From NCBI GenBank assembly GCA_036001065.1, contig DASYUQ010000087.1:1-50893 (forward strand): 50,893 nucleotides of DNA, given 5' to 3'. Origin of the DNA: Candidatus Methylomirabilota bacterium (GTDB taxonomy: Bacteria; Methylomirabilota; Methylomirabilia; Rokubacteriales; CSP1-6). Each line of letters starts with the position of its first letter. Position 1 is the first letter of the stretch. The position numbers and the translations under genes are program-made. A model generated the notes under the pieces. That model was not told the DNA's origin. It saw only the letters and a list, made by a program, of their open reading frames with translations, and searched no databases. This document shows, piece after piece, positions 13,037-23,518 of this stretch.

Positions 13037-13963
13037 TCAGGCCGCCGGTACCAGGGCGTCGATGAACCGCGGGGGATCGAAGGGCCCGAGGTCCTCGACC
13101 TTCTCGCCCACCCCCACGAGCTTGATGGGAAGCTTCAGCTCGCGCGCGATTCGCACCACGATGCCGCCCTTGGCGGTACCGTCGAGCTTGGTGAGCACCA
13201 CGCCACTCAGCCCGATCGCCTCGTTGAACATGCGCGCCTGGGCGAAGCCGTTCTGTCCGGTCGGCGCGTCGAGCACCATCAGGCTCTCGTGCGGCGCGCC
13301 GGGCAGCTGGCGCTCGATGACGCGCTTGAGCTTGACCAGCTCCATCATCAAGTTGGACTTCGTGTGTAACCGCCCCGCCGTGTCGATGATGAGCGCATCG
13401 AGGTTGCGCGCCGTGGCCGCCTTCACGGCATCGAAGACGACGGCCGCGGGATCCGAGCCCGGTTCCTGTCGGACGACCTCGACGCCGATCCGGTGACCCC
13501 AGGTCTCGAGCTGCTCGATGGCCGCCGCGCGGAACGTGTCGGCGGCGGCCAGCAGCACCTGCTTCTCCGATCGGGTGAGCGCCGCTGCCAGCTTGGCGCA
13601 GGTCGTCGTCTTGCCGGAGCCGTTGACGCCGAGCATCAGCACCACCGCCGGCCGGTGATCGAGGTCGAGGGGCTGCGCCGCGGGGGCCAGGATGTCGCCC
13701 AGGAAACGGCGGAACAGCGGCCGGAGCTGGTCGGCGCGGGTGACGGTACCGAACATCACCTCTTCACGGGCGCGGTTGGTGAAGTCGGCAGCCAGCGGCG
13801 CGCCCAGATCCGCGGCGACCAGGACCTCCTCCAGCTCCGTGTAGAGGATCTCGTCGATGGGGCGCTCGGGCGGGAGGACCGCCGCCAGCTCCGCAGCGAG
13901 ATATTCTCGCGACCGCCTGAGCCCCGCGCTCAGTCGGTCGCCCAGGGCGCCCAGGAACTTCAC
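13037..13963 (-). CDS. ftsY: signal recognition particle receptor FtsY
   Basis: SRP GTPase that docks ribosome-SRP complexes at the membrane and works upstream of SecYEG. The 308 residues comprise an N-domain helical bundle (about 1-95) and a G-domain with G1 GVNGSGKTTTCAKLA, ADTFRAAAIEQL, DTAGRLHTKSNLM, TKLDGTAKGG and the C-terminal GVGEKVEDLGPFDP. The acidic A-domain of E. coli FtsY is absent, as in many bacteria; membrane attachment would rely on the N-terminal amphipathic stretch. It overlaps the RodZ-like gene by 4 bases. Confidence 0.94.
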   Translation of the reverse strand: MKFLGALGDRLSAGLRRSREYLAAELAAVLPPERPIDEILYTELEEVLVAADLGAPLAADFTNRAREEVMFGTVTRADQLRPLFRRFLGDILAPAAQPLDLDHRPAVVLMLGVNGSGKTTTCAKLAAALTRSEKQVLLAAADTFRAAAIEQLETWGHRIGVEVVRQEPGSDPAAVVFDAVKAATARNLDALIIDTAGRLHTKSNLMMELVKLKRVIERQLPGAPHESLMVLDAPTGQNGFAQARMFNEAIGLSGVVLTKLDGTAKGGIVVRIARELKLPIKLVGVGEKVEDLGPFDPPRFIDALVPAA

Positions 13964-14820
13964 CGTCCTGCAGGCGGGATGACCAGCCGCGAGATGACGG
14001 CCCCCCGCGCGCCCAGCGGCGGCAGCGGGCGGCCATTCAGCTCCAGCGTCACGCCTCCGGCGTTACCGACAGTGAGGACGAAGGGAGCGTTGGACACCCA
14101 CTCGCGGACTTCGCCCGCAGGAATGGTCTCCTCGGTGGCGCGCCCGTCCGCCATCCGCACCCGGACCCACGTCGGCTCCGACACGCGCGCCACCAGGCGA
14201 TACGGCGACACCACGGGCCCGAGGACGGCCGCGAACTCCGGGCCCGGAGGCGTGACCGACCGCGACGGGGTCGCCTCGCTGGGCCGGGAGGGCTCCGGCG
14301 CGCTCGGGCGGATCTCGGGGACCCGCGCGGGCGGCGGAGCCAGGACCGACTCGGCCGGCACCGGCTCGAGGGAGTCCGGCGGCACCGGGGGCGGCTCGGC
14401 TGGAGCCCCCGCCTGACCCGCGAGCCGGTCCCCGCCCTCGCGCCCCGACTGGAGCGCGAGCGTCACCGCGAAGAGCGCGAGGCCCAACACGACGAGGAGG
14501 ACGAAGCTCACCAGCACCGTTCCGCGGCTTCGCGACTCCCCCCCGCCACGGCGTTCGACCACGGCGCGGACCGGTGGAGCCGGCGGCGCCCCAGGCCGCT
14601 GATGATAGAGGGCGAGCGCCTCGTCGGGCGTCACGTCGAGCGCCTGACAGTAGGCGCGGATGAACCCCTTGACGAAGACGGGCGCCGGCAGGACATCGAG
14701 GTTCTCCGTCTCCAGCGCCTCCAGGCAGGACGAGGCGACGCGCGTGGCGCGGGACAGCTCCTCCAGAGAGAGACCGCGCCGCTGACGGAGCTCGCGAAGA
14801 TACGGGCCGAGGGACGACAT
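13960..14820 (-). CDS. RodZ-like helix-turn-helix membrane protein
   Basis: A 286-residue protein with the RodZ plan: a cytoplasmic HTH domain (LRELRQRRGLSLEELSRATR to about residue 95), a single membrane helix (about 123-145, VSFVLLVVLGLALFAVTL), a Pro-rich linker and a C-terminal beta domain of the DUF4115 type (about 200-280) containing WVRVRMADG and LNGRPLPPLG. RodZ links MreB filaments to the elongation machinery. Here it sits between smc and ftsY, and mreB is not in the window, so a general HTH-membrane protein role remains possible. Confidence 0.75.
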   Translation of the reverse strand: MSSLGPYLRELRQRRGLSLEELSRATRVASSCLEALETENLDVLPAPVFVKGFIRAYCQALDVTPDEALALYHQRPGAPPAPPVRAVVERRGGGESRSRGTVLVSFVLLVVLGLALFAVTLALQSGREGGDRLAGQAGAPAEPPPVPPDSLEPVPAESVLAPPPARVPEIRPSAPEPSRPSEATPSRSVTPPGPEFAAVLGPVVSPYRLVARVSEPTWVRVRMADGRATEETIPAGEVREWVSNAPFVLTVGNAGGVTLELNGRPLPPLGARGAVISRLVIPPAGR

Positions 14821-14869
14821 ACCCGGTATCGGTGCGAGTCTAGCCTATCTCCGGGCTCTTTTCACGCGG

Positions 14870-17800
14870 TCAGGCGCTGAGCTTGACGGAGACGAGCTTC
14901 GAGAGGCCGGGCTCCTCCATCGTCACGCCGTAGAGGATGTCCGCCGCGTCCATGGTCCGGCGGTTGTGGGTGATGACGAGGAACTGGGTCTGGCTGGTCA
15001 GCTCGCGCAGCACGCGCAGAAAGCGGTGGATGTTGGCGTCGTCGAGGGGGGCGTCCACTTCGTCCAGCACGCAGAACGGGCTCGGGCGGTAATAGAAGAT
15101 GGCGAACAGCAGCGCGAGCCCTGTCAGCGCCCGTTCGCCGCCGGAGAGCAGCGTCACCGACTGCAGGCGCTTTCCGCGCGGCTGGGCCATCAACTCGACG
15201 CCGGTCTCCAGCGGGTCGCCGCCCTCCTCGGCCTCGACCAGGCGCAGCTCGGCGCGCCCGCCCTCGAAGAGCCGCTCGAAGAGGCGGGCGAACTCGCGGT
15301 TGACCTCGTGGAACGCCTGGGTGAAGCGCTCCTGGGCCGTGCGCGTCATCCCGCGGAGCGCCTTGTCCAGGTCCTTGATCGACGCGGTCAGGTCGTCGTG
15401 CTGGGTGCGCAGGAACGTCAGGCGCTCGTCCAGCTCGCGGTACTCCTCGTCGGCGACCAGGTTGACGGGACCGAGGGCAGCCAGGCGCTCGTCCAGCTCC
15501 GCCAGGCGCTGGCGCAGCTGGGTGAAGTCGCGGGAGGCGTCGTGTTGAGCCCGCAGCGCTGCCTCGTCGACTCCGTAGGTTCGCAACACCTCCTGAGCCA
15601 ACTCTTCACGGCGCACGCGCCGCTCCGTGGCCTGGAGCTCGATCTCGTGGATCGCGCTGACGAGCCGGTTCACGTCGCCCTCGAGGCCCCGCATCTCGTG
15701 CTCGAGCGTGCGCATCTCGGCCAGGAGGCCTTCGTGACGCTCGGCGACGGTCCGCGCCTCGCCTTCGACCCGGTCGCGCTCCCCGGCCACCTCGCGCGCC
15801 GCCGTATCCGTCCGCTCGCGCTCGTCGCCGAGCCACACCTGCCGCTCGCCGAGCTGGGCCTGCCGGACCCGGGCCTGCTCCAGGCGCTCGGTGAGGTCGG
15901 CCTCCATCTGGTCGATGCGCCCCAGCTCCCGCCCGAGCGCCTCGACCCGCTCGGCCACCGAGGCCACTTCCACGCGCTTGGCCGTGAGATGGGCGACCAG
16001 GGCCGTCTCCCGCGTCTGCGCCGCCTCGATCGCCTCGCGGATCCCGCCGATGGTCGCCTCGTGGGCGGCCTCGGCGTCGCGCGCGGCGGCGATGCGCTGC
16101 TCGAGACGCCCGAGCACGGCGGCCGTCTCCTCGGCCTCCTGGGCCACCTGTCGGGCCTCGAGCCGCACGGTCTCGGCGTGACGGTGCACGCGCTCGTGGT
16201 CGCGGAGCGCCTGCTCCAGGTCCTTCTCGCCCGCCAGCCGGTCCGCCTGGCGCGCGCCCACGGCCTGCTCGCACAGGGCAATGCGTGTCCGGAGGGTCGC
16301 CACGTCCTGGCCGAGCCGGGTCACGGTGCCTTGGGCAGCGTCGACTACGCCGGTGAGCCGGCGCACCTCGTCCTCGAGCTCGCGGAGCTGCCGCTTGCGC
16401 GCCAGCAGAGACCGTTCCGGCGCGCCGGCGCCGGCCCCGCCGCGCAGCCGTCCGGTGGGCGCGAGCACCTCGCCCTCCGGCGTGACGTAAGTCGCGACGA
16501 TCCCGTTGCGCCGCCAGAGGGCTTCGGCCTGGTCGAGGTGCTCGACCAGGGCGACGTGGCCGAGCAGGTAGTGCACCAGGCTCTTGGTCGGGCCCGTGAC
16601 GTGCCGCGCGACCCAGTCGAGCTCGGCCGGAGGCGAGGCGGCCGGCTCCCCGTTGCGACTCAGGTGCTCGAGCGGGAGGAAGGTCGCCGCGCCCACATTG
16701 TTCGCCTGCAGATAGGCCACGGCCGCGCGGGCCTGATCGAAGCGCTCGGTCACCACCCACTCCAGGCGCTCGCCCAGCACCGCTTCGACCGCGCGCTCCA
16801 GCCGCGGCGGCACCTCGAGCACGTCGGCCACCGTGCCGACGACGCCGGGGACGCGGGCGCCCCCGCCCTCCGCGAAGATCGCGCGCACCCCCGAGCCGTA
16901 TCCCTCCCGCGCGCGCTCCAATTCCCGCACCGCCTCGAGGCTGGAGGTCCGGGCGGCGAGAGACAAGCGCGCTTCGGCCAGGCGGGCGTCGGCCTCGGCC
17001 AGCTCGCGCTCGCGTGCGGCGAGCTCTCCGACGAGCCGCTCGCGCTCGTCCGTGAGCGAAGTCAGCTCCGCCACGGCCCGCTCGCGGGCCGTCTGGAGGG
17101 CGGCCCGACTGGCCGCCAGCCGCTGGGCTTCCGCCTCGGCCTCCGCCAGCTCGGCGGCGAGCCGCTCGGCGCGCCGCGCCAGCTGGCTCTCGCGTTCCCT
17201 CAGCTCGCCGGCCGAGCGCGTGAGATCGGTCCGCTCGGCCGCGATGCGGATCTGCTCGAGCCGCAGCCCCTCCAGGCGGTCGCGCTCCTCGGTCAGGCGC
17301 GCGCGCTGCTGTTCGACCAGCGCCTCCAGCTCCTGGGCGGCGCGCGTGTGCTCGGCCACGAGCCGCTGGGTGTCGGCCAGGGCGGCCCGCGTGGCCTCGC
17401 GCTCGCCGACGATCCCGGCCAGCCGCTCGGTCGTCACCCGGATCTCCTCGTCGAGCCGCACCTGCTCCTCGGCGGCTTCCCGCAGCTGCACGCCCATCTG
17501 CTCCCGGCGCTCCAGCAGCCGCTCCAGCTCCGCCTGCACCTTCTGGAGCGACTGCCGGAGGTCGGCCAGCCGGTGATCGCTCTCCTGGATCGCCTCCCGC
17601 TGCGTCGCCTCGCGGGCGGCCAGCTGGCTCAGGCGCACGCGCAGCGTCTGCTCGCGCTCCCGCCGGGCCGCGAGATCCGCCTCCAGCCGCTCGCCCTCGG
17701 CCCGGAGCGTCGCGTAGTCGGCGGCGACCAGGGCCAGGCGCAGATCGCGGCGCTCCTGCTCGAGCGCCTTGTACTGCTGGGCCTTCCGGGCCTGCCGCTC

Positions 17801-18412
17801 GAGGGAGCCGAGCTGCCGCTTCACCTCGTCCATCACGTCCTTGACGCGGAGCAGGTTCTGCCGGGCGGCGTCGAGCTTGCCCTGTGTCTCGTTCCGCTGC
17901 TGCTTGTAGCGCGCGATCCCGGCGGCCTCTTCGATGAAGATGCGCCGCTCGTGGGGCTTCGCGGTCAGCACGTGGTTCAGCTTGTCCTGGTCCATCACCG
18001 AGTAGGCCCGGGGGTTGGCGCCGGTCCCGGCGAACAGGTCCAGGATGTCGCGCAGCCGGGTGACCGTCTTGTTCAGGAGGTATTCGCTCTCGCCGGTGCG
18101 GTAGAGGCGGCGGCTGACGGCGATCTCGCTCCAGGGCACGGCCAGCTCGCCGTCGTTGCTGAACATCAGCTCGACCTCGGCCAGCCCCACGGGCTTGCGC
18201 GAAGCCGAGCCGTGGAAGATGACGTCTTCCATTCTCTGACCGCGCAAAGACTTTGCGCTCTGCTCGCCTAAGGCCCACTTGACGGCTTCAGCGCAATTTG
18301 TCTTCCCGCAGCCGTTCGGCCCCACGATGGCCGTGATGCCGGGCAGCACCCTGATCTCGGTGCGCTCGCCGAACGACTTGAAACCGTGCAGGGTGATCGA
18401 CTCGAGACGCAT
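14870..18412 (-). CDS. smc: chromosome segregation protein SMC
   Basis: Structural maintenance of chromosomes ATPase, 1180 residues, which compacts and segregates DNA with ScpA and ScpB. The N-terminal head has MRLESITLHGFKSF and Walker A GPNGCGKTN (Cys and Thr in place of the commoner Ser and Ser). Two long coiled coils flank a hinge at about 510-650 (GVVGTVADVLEVP). The C-terminal head has LLSGGERALTGLAL and Walker B FCVLDEVDAPLDD. The frame is open 63 codons further upstream, but the family N-terminus places the start at 18412. The scpA and scpB genes are not in the window. Confidence 0.95.
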   Translation of the reverse strand: MRLESITLHGFKSFGERTEIRVLPGITAIVGPNGCGKTNCAEAVKWALGEQSAKSLRGQRMEDVIFHGSASRKPVGLAEVELMFSNDGELAVPWSEIAVSRRLYRTGESEYLLNKTVTRLRDILDLFAGTGANPRAYSVMDQDKLNHVLTAKPHERRIFIEEAAGIARYKQQRNETQGKLDAARQNLLRVKDVMDEVKRQLGSLERQARKAQQYKALEQERRDLRLALVAADYATLRAEGERLEADLAARREREQTLRVRLSQLAAREATQREAIQESDHRLADLRQSLQKVQAELERLLERREQMGVQLREAAEEQVRLDEEIRVTTERLAGIVGEREATRAALADTQRLVAEHTRAAQELEALVEQQRARLTEERDRLEGLRLEQIRIAAERTDLTRSAGELRERESQLARRAERLAAELAEAEAEAQRLAASRAALQTARERAVAELTSLTDERERLVGELAARERELAEADARLAEARLSLAARTSSLEAVRELERAREGYGSGVRAIFAEGGGARVPGVVGTVADVLEVPPRLERAVEAVLGERLEWVVTERFDQARAAVAYLQANNVGAATFLPLEHLSRNGEPAASPPAELDWVARHVTGPTKSLVHYLLGHVALVEHLDQAEALWRRNGIVATYVTPEGEVLAPTGRLRGGAGAGAPERSLLARKRQLRELEDEVRRLTGVVDAAQGTVTRLGQDVATLRTRIALCEQAVGARQADRLAGEKDLEQALRDHERVHRHAETVRLEARQVAQEAEETAAVLGRLEQRIAAARDAEAAHEATIGGIREAIEAAQTRETALVAHLTAKRVEVASVAERVEALGRELGRIDQMEADLTERLEQARVRQAQLGERQVWLGDERERTDTAAREVAGERDRVEGEARTVAERHEGLLAEMRTLEHEMRGLEGDVNRLVSAIHEIELQATERRVRREELAQEVLRTYGVDEAALRAQHDASRDFTQLRQRLAELDERLAALGPVNLVADEEYRELDERLTFLRTQHDDLTASIKDLDKALRGMTRTAQERFTQAFHEVNREFARLFERLFEGGRAELRLVEAEEGGDPLETGVELMAQPRGKRLQSVTLLSGGERALTGLALLFAIFYYRPSPFCVLDEVDAPLDDANIHRFLRVLRELTSQTQFLVITHNRRTMDAADILYGVTMEEPGLSKLVSVKLSA

Positions 18413-19155
18413 AGAGTTTTGTAGCACGCGGAGTGGTCGGCGGCCAAAGAAAAAGTACCAGGGATTGGGGCGCGAACGAGCGACGAGCCCTAAATGTGGC
18501 GGCTGATCAGGCGCCCTTGAGGTAGCAGCACTTCCTGTACGAAGGGGCTGCGCTCGAAGTATTCGATATTTCGAGAGCGCGCCCCTGCCAAACACCGCCA
18601 TGCCACGCCTAAAGCGTCACCATACTATAGCGGGCCGTTCCTGCTGGACTGCCACCCAGCTCTGATCGCGTAGGGCGCGGTCATGATGGTCGTCCTTTAC
18701 TTGTGCTGGCACCCTGGGTCCGGCAGTACTGGGAGCCCATTCGACCTATGGTCGTCGCTGCCCTAAGGGCCGGACCCAGAGTGATCAGCGCGATAAGTAC
18801 CGGGATCACACTCGCGGGAGCACCGCATTACACTGATGCTGCGTCACACAATTTAGACTCGCAACCGAACAGGCACGACGTTTTAACTTAGATGGCGCGA
18901 TACGACGCTTGCGGGCTACGGGAGCGAGGAATATGCTCGCCGCATGGAGTTTGCGACTGTGAAAAAGCCAAGGGGTGAGGGAGCCTTTAGAAGCCTTTCC
19001 CTTCGATCGCTTCGCAGGGTTTCTGCTCGGCCGATGAGGCTTCGTTCCCACCTCATGGCGCTCGCCGCCGGCGCGCTCCTGCCCGTGGTCATCTTTCCTG
19101 CGATCATGATGCCGTGCGCCGAGTCGCTTCATGTGGATCGCTTGAAGATCCGCTG
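18413..19155. other. 743-bp gap, no convincing gene
   Basis: Region between the divergent smc and sensor genes. Short open frames on both strands show no recognisable protein and no good ribosome-binding sites. Around 18.63 kb the minus strand has TATAGT, which could be a -10 element for smc, without a matching -35. The composition is less GC-rich than the flanks, so the sensor gene to the right may have come in by transfer. Confidence 0.5.
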
Positions 19156-22100
19156 ATGGCACGAAAAGCTCCGCACAGAAAATCAGCGCCGAGGCGCTCG
19201 TCCGGGCGTGGGCACGATGCCGCCACGCCCAACCCTCCACACGCCGACCGTCCCTCGGACCTGTATCCCTCGGAGCCATCAGAGACGTTCCCGATCGTCG
19301 GCATCGGCGCCTCCGCCGGCGGGCTCGAGGCCTTCAGCCAACTCCTGAGAGAACTCCCCACCGACACCGGCATGGCGTTTGTGCTCGTTCAGCACCTGGA
19401 CCCCAAGCACGAGAGCCAGTTGCCCGAGGTCCTGTCCCGGACCACGGCGATGCCCGTCATGACCGTCACCAACGGCCTGCGCGTGGAGCCTGACCACGTC
19501 TACGTGATCCCCTCCAACGCTGACATGACAATCGGCGGCGGCGCTTTCTCGCTCACCTCCCGCGCCGCGGTCGATCGCCACACGCCGATCGACCACTTCT
19601 TCCGCTCGCTCGCGCAGGAGTTGGAAGGCCGCGCGATCGGCGTGGTCCTGTCGGGGACGGGTTCGGACGGCACGCTCGGCCTCCGGGCGATCAAGGCGGA
19701 GGGCGGCCTCGCGTTCGTCCAGGATGAGAAATCCGCGAAGCACCCCGGTATGCCCCAGAGCGCGCGCGCGATCGCCGACTTCGTCCTGCCCCCCGCAGGA
19801 ATCGCCCGCGAGGTGGCGAGGATCGGCCGCCACCCCTACCTGGACCATGCCGTGCCATCCCCCGCCGGCCCAAGCCAGCCGGAAGAAGGGGCTGACGTCA
19901 GCGCCGTCCTCCGTGTCCTGCGCACCGCCACCGGAGCCGATTTCACCCAGTACAAACCAGCCAGCGTCCGGCGCCGGATCGCCCGCCGCATGCTCTTGCA
20001 GAAGATCGACGACCTTGGGACGTATGTCCGGCACCTCCGGCAGACGCCCCATGAAGCGCAGGCCCTGCACGACGACATCCTCATCCAGGTGACAGAGTTC
20101 TTCCGCGACCCGGAAGGGTTCGAGAGCCTCAAGCGGAGCGTCTTCCCGAGCCTCGTGAAGGAGCGGGCCGCCGACGAGCCCATCCGGATCTGGGTACCGG
20201 GCTGCGCCACGGGCGAAGAGGCCTACTCGATCGTGATCTGCCTGCTGGAGTTTCTCGGGGAGCACGACAGCACCCTGTCGATCCAGATGTTCGCCACCGA
20301 CCTCAGCGCCGCCGCGGTCACCCAGGCCAGGGCCGGGAGGTTCCCCGCGAGCATCGAGAACGAGGTCTCGGCCGACCGGCTGCGACGGTTCTTCGTCAAG
20401 ACGGACGGGCGGTATCAGCTCGGCAAGGCGATCCGGGACGCTTGCGTCTTCGCGCAGCAGGACGTGACGCGGGACCCGCCGTTCTCGAAGCTCGACCTGA
20501 TCAGCTGCTCCAACGTGCTGATCTATCTCAGCGCCGCGTTGCAGGAGCGCGTCATCCCGGTCCTCCACTACGCGCTGAAGCCCACCGGCTTCCTGAAGCT
20601 CGGTCCCTCGGAAAGCGTGGGCCGGTTCACGAACCTCTTCTCCGTCCTCGACAAGAAGCACAAGATCTACGCGTGGAAACCTGGGCTGTCGGCCTACCTC
20701 CGCTTCGGCCTCACCGCCGGCGACCGGATCGCCGCGCCGGCCGGCGGGCAAGAGAAGGAGGCAGGCGGGAGCGCGCCGGCGATCGAGAAGGAGGCCGACC
20801 GTCTCATCCTTGGGCGGTATGCACCGGCTGGCGTCGTGGTGAACGCCGACATGGAGATCGTACAGTTCCGCGGGAAGACCGGCCCCTACCTCGAGGCGCC
20901 GCCGGGCGCGGCGAGCCTCAACCTCTTCAAGATGGCGCGGGAAGGCCTGGCCTCTGCACTCCGTCAGGCCGTCCACCGGGTGGCCAAAGGCGGTGGCCCG
21001 GTGAAGGTGGAGGGCCTGCGGGTCAAGGCGAACGGCGGGAGCCGCGAGGTCGGCCTCGAGGTGATCCCGATCGGGCCGGCGGAAGGGGTGAAGGGTCGCC
21101 ACCATCTCATCCTGTTCTTCGAGGAGCGCCACCGGCCCACCGGGCCCGCGCCGGGGAAACCGGCGCGGGAGCGCGAGTCTCGACCGAAGACGGCGGGCGA
21201 GCGCCGGGTGGCCCAGCTCACCCAGGAGCTCGCCGCCGCCCGCCAGCACCTCCAGGCCATCAGCGAAGAGCACGAGGCGGCCATGGAAGAGCTGCGCGCC
21301 GCCACCGAGGAGGCGCAATCGAGCAACGAGGAGCTGCTGAGCACGAACGAAGAGCTGGAGACCTCCAAGGAGGAGCTGCAGGCGACCAACGAAGAGCTGA
21401 CCACCGTGAACGACGAGCTGAACAGCCGGAACCTGGAGCTGGGCCAGGTCAGCAACGACCTCGCCAACCTCCTCACGAGCACCCAGGTCCCCATCATCAT
21501 GGTGGGGCCCGATCTCCGCGTCCGTCGCATGACGCCGATCTCGGAGCGGGTCCTCAACGTGGCCCCTGGCGACATCGGGCGGCCCATCGGGGATCTCAGG
21601 CTCAGCACCGCCATCCCTCATCTGGAGGCGCTCCTCAGGGAAGGGATGGAGACTCTGGCCGTCCAGGAACGCGAGGTCGAGGCCCGAGACGGCCGCTGGT
21701 ACTCGGTGCGAGTGCGGCCGTACCGGACCGCGGACAACAAGATCGACGGCGCGGTCATCTCGTTCGTCGACATCGACGTTCTCAAGCGCGGCTTCGAGCA
21801 GGCAAAGGAGGCGCGCGACCAGGCCCAGGCCATCATCGCGACGGTGCGCGAGCCGCTCGTGATCCTCGATGCCGACCTTCGCGTGGTGACGGCGAGCCGG
21901 TCATTCTACGAGACCTTCCAGGTGACTCCGCTGGAGACGGAGCGCCAACCTCTCTTCGACCTCGGGAACCGCCAGTGGGACATCCCGACGTTACAGACGC
22001 TGCTGGAGGAGGTCCTGCCGCGGGACAGCGTCGTCGAAGACTTCGAGGTCGAGCACGACTTCCCGACGATCGGGCCGCGGACGATGCACCTCAACGCCCG

Positions 22101-23379
22101 CCGTGTGCTCCCGGCGACCGGCCAGCCGGGCCTGATCTTTCTGGCCATCGAAGACATCACCGAGGCGAGGCGAGCGGACGCGACGCGTGTGGTGCTCGCC
22201 CACGAGCAGGCCGCGCGGGCAGAGGCGGAGGCGGCAACTCGCGCAAAGGATACATTTCTTGCGGTCCTCTCGCATGAGCTGCGCACGCCGCTGACCGCGA
22301 TGCTGGGGTGGACTCGGATGCTGCGCACCCAGAAGCTGGACAAGGCGACCGTCGCGCGGGCGCTGGAGGTGATCGAGCGCAATACCATGCTGCAGGCTCG
22401 GTTCATCGAGGATCTCCTCGATGTGTCACGCATCGTCGAGGGGCGCTTGCGCCTCGATGCTCGGCCCGTCATGGTGGCCCCGGCTGTTGAGGCGGCGCTG
22501 GCCGCCATGCGGGGGGCGGCGGAGGCCAAAGGGATCCGGCTGGAGAGCGCCCTCGACGAGAAAGCCGGCCCGGTCCATGGCGATCCAGCCCGCCTGCAAC
22601 AGATCGTCTGGAACCTCGTGTCAAACGCGATCAAGTTCACGCCGAGCGGAGGGCGGGTCGAGGTCCGCCTCGCGCGCCGGGGATCCGCCGTCGAGGTGAG
22701 CGTGCGCGACACCGGCAAAGGGATCGAGGCCGAGCTGCTCTCGCAGATCTTCACACGGGTCGGCGTTGCTGAGCACAGCAGCCGGAAGCCTCAGGAAGGC
22801 CTGGGGCTCGGGCTCGGCATCGTCCAACGTCTTGTGGAGCTCCACGGCGGGGCCGTCCACGCCGAGAGCGCTGGGCCTGGACAGGGGGCGACCTTCACCG
22901 TGACCCTCCCGCTCACGGACGAACATCCCGCTGGCGAGGCGGAGGCCGGCGGGATCGCGGCTAGAGCACTGGCGTCCAGTCGACTTCCAGCCCTCAGCGG
23001 CGTCCGGGTCCTTGTCGTGGACGACGAGGCGGACGGGCGAGAGCTGATGAGAGCGATCCTCGCGCAATGCGGGGCCGAGGTGACCGTTGCCGCGACGGCC
23101 CGGGCGGCGCTGGAGGCGCTCGAACAGGCGCCGTTCGATGTCGTGGTGAGCGACATCGCCATGCCGGAAGAAGACGGTTACGATCTCATTCGCAAAGTCA
23201 GGGCGCTCGACGCCGGGCGTGGCGGACGGATCCCCGCGCTCGCCCTCACCGCTTATGCCAGGATCGAAGATCGAGCAGCGGCGATCGCGGCCGGCTTTCA
23301 GCAGCACGCGGCCAAGCCGATCGAGCCGGCCGAGCTGGCGGCGGCGGTCGCCACCCTCGCCGGCCGCGCGGAACGGTAG
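19156..23379 (+). CDS. CheB-CheR-PAS-histidine kinase-receiver hybrid protein
   Basis: One polypeptide of about 1407 residues. A CheB methylesterase domain comes first (about 33-210) with triad Ser53 in GIGASAGG, His80 in VQHLDP and Asp171 in GTGSDGT. A CheR methyltransferase domain follows (about 250-510) with the SAM loop WVPGCATGEEAYS and CSNVLIYL. Next is a Glu-rich coiled coil (about 680-770, repeated NEELxxTNEEL), then two PAS-like domains. The kinase has H-box FLAVLSHELRTPL, N-box NLVSNAIKF and G-boxes DTGKGI and GLGLGLG. A C-terminal receiver domain carries Asp in VVSDIAMPEEDG and Lys in HAAKP. All catalytic residues are present. I chose ATG 19156 over an in-frame ATG at 19114 because the family starts near here. 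It stands alone, without chemoreceptor genes, so the signal it reads is unknown. Confidence 0.9.
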   Translation: MARKAPHRKSAPRRSSGRGHDAATPNPPHADRPSDLYPSEPSETFPIVGIGASAGGLEAFSQLLRELPTDTGMAFVLVQHLDPKHESQLPEVLSRTTAMPVMTVTNGLRVEPDHVYVIPSNADMTIGGGAFSLTSRAAVDRHTPIDHFFRSLAQELEGRAIGVVLSGTGSDGTLGLRAIKAEGGLAFVQDEKSAKHPGMPQSARAIADFVLPPAGIAREVARIGRHPYLDHAVPSPAGPSQPEEGADVSAVLRVLRTATGADFTQYKPASVRRRIARRMLLQKIDDLGTYVRHLRQTPHEAQALHDDILIQVTEFFRDPEGFESLKRSVFPSLVKERAADEPIRIWVPGCATGEEAYSIVICLLEFLGEHDSTLSIQMFATDLSAAAVTQARAGRFPASIENEVSADRLRRFFVKTDGRYQLGKAIRDACVFAQQDVTRDPPFSKLDLISCSNVLIYLSAALQERVIPVLHYALKPTGFLKLGPSESVGRFTNLFSVLDKKHKIYAWKPGLSAYLRFGLTAGDRIAAPAGGQEKEAGGSAPAIEKEADRLILGRYAPAGVVVNADMEIVQFRGKTGPYLEAPPGAASLNLFKMAREGLASALRQAVHRVAKGGGPVKVEGLRVKANGGSREVGLEVIPIGPAEGVKGRHHLILFFEERHRPTGPAPGKPARERESRPKTAGERRVAQLTQELAAARQHLQAISEEHEAAMEELRAATEEAQSSNEELLSTNEELETSKEELQATNEELTTVNDELNSRNLELGQVSNDLANLLTSTQVPIIMVGPDLRVRRMTPISERVLNVAPGDIGRPIGDLRLSTAIPHLEALLREGMETLAVQEREVEARDGRWYSVRVRPYRTADNKIDGAVISFVDIDVLKRGFEQAKEARDQAQAIIATVREPLVILDADLRVVTASRSFYETFQVTPLETERQPLFDLGNRQWDIPTLQTLLEEVLPRDSVVEDFEVEHDFPTIGPRTMHLNARRVLPATGQPGLIFLAIEDITEARRADATRVVLAHEQAARAEAEAATRAKDTFLAVLSHELRTPLTAMLGWTRMLRTQKLDKATVARALEVIERNTMLQARFIEDLLDVSRIVEGRLRLDARPVMVAPAVEAALAAMRGAAEAKGIRLESALDEKAGPVHGDPARLQQIVWNLVSNAIKFTPSGGRVEVRLARRGSAVEVSVRDTGKGIEAELLSQIFTRVGVAEHSSRKPQEGLGLGLGIVQRLVELHGGAVHAESAGPGQGATFTVTLPLTDEHPAGEAEAGGIAARALASSRLPALSGVRVLVVDDEADGRELMRAILAQCGAEVTVAATARAALEALEQAPFDVVVSDIAMPEEDGYDLIRKVRALDAGRGGRIPALALTAYARIEDRAAAIAAGFQQHAAKPIEPAELAAAVATLAGRAER

Positions 23380-23518
23380 CGCGGCGAGTAAGCTCGGTGA
23401 CCCGCTGGCGCCTCGGGTCGCTCCTGGGTGTCGGCGCCTCGCTCGCTGGCCCGCGCGGCTGCTTCGTCCTCTTCCGGATAATCGACCCACGACCGAGGAT
23501 CGGGAACGCGCGTGCAGG

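Noticed and set aside
14966-18271. 1101-residue plus-strand frame opposite smc
   Set aside because: It is an antisense shadow of high-GC coding DNA with no recognisable motifs; smc on the minus strand has all family motifs.
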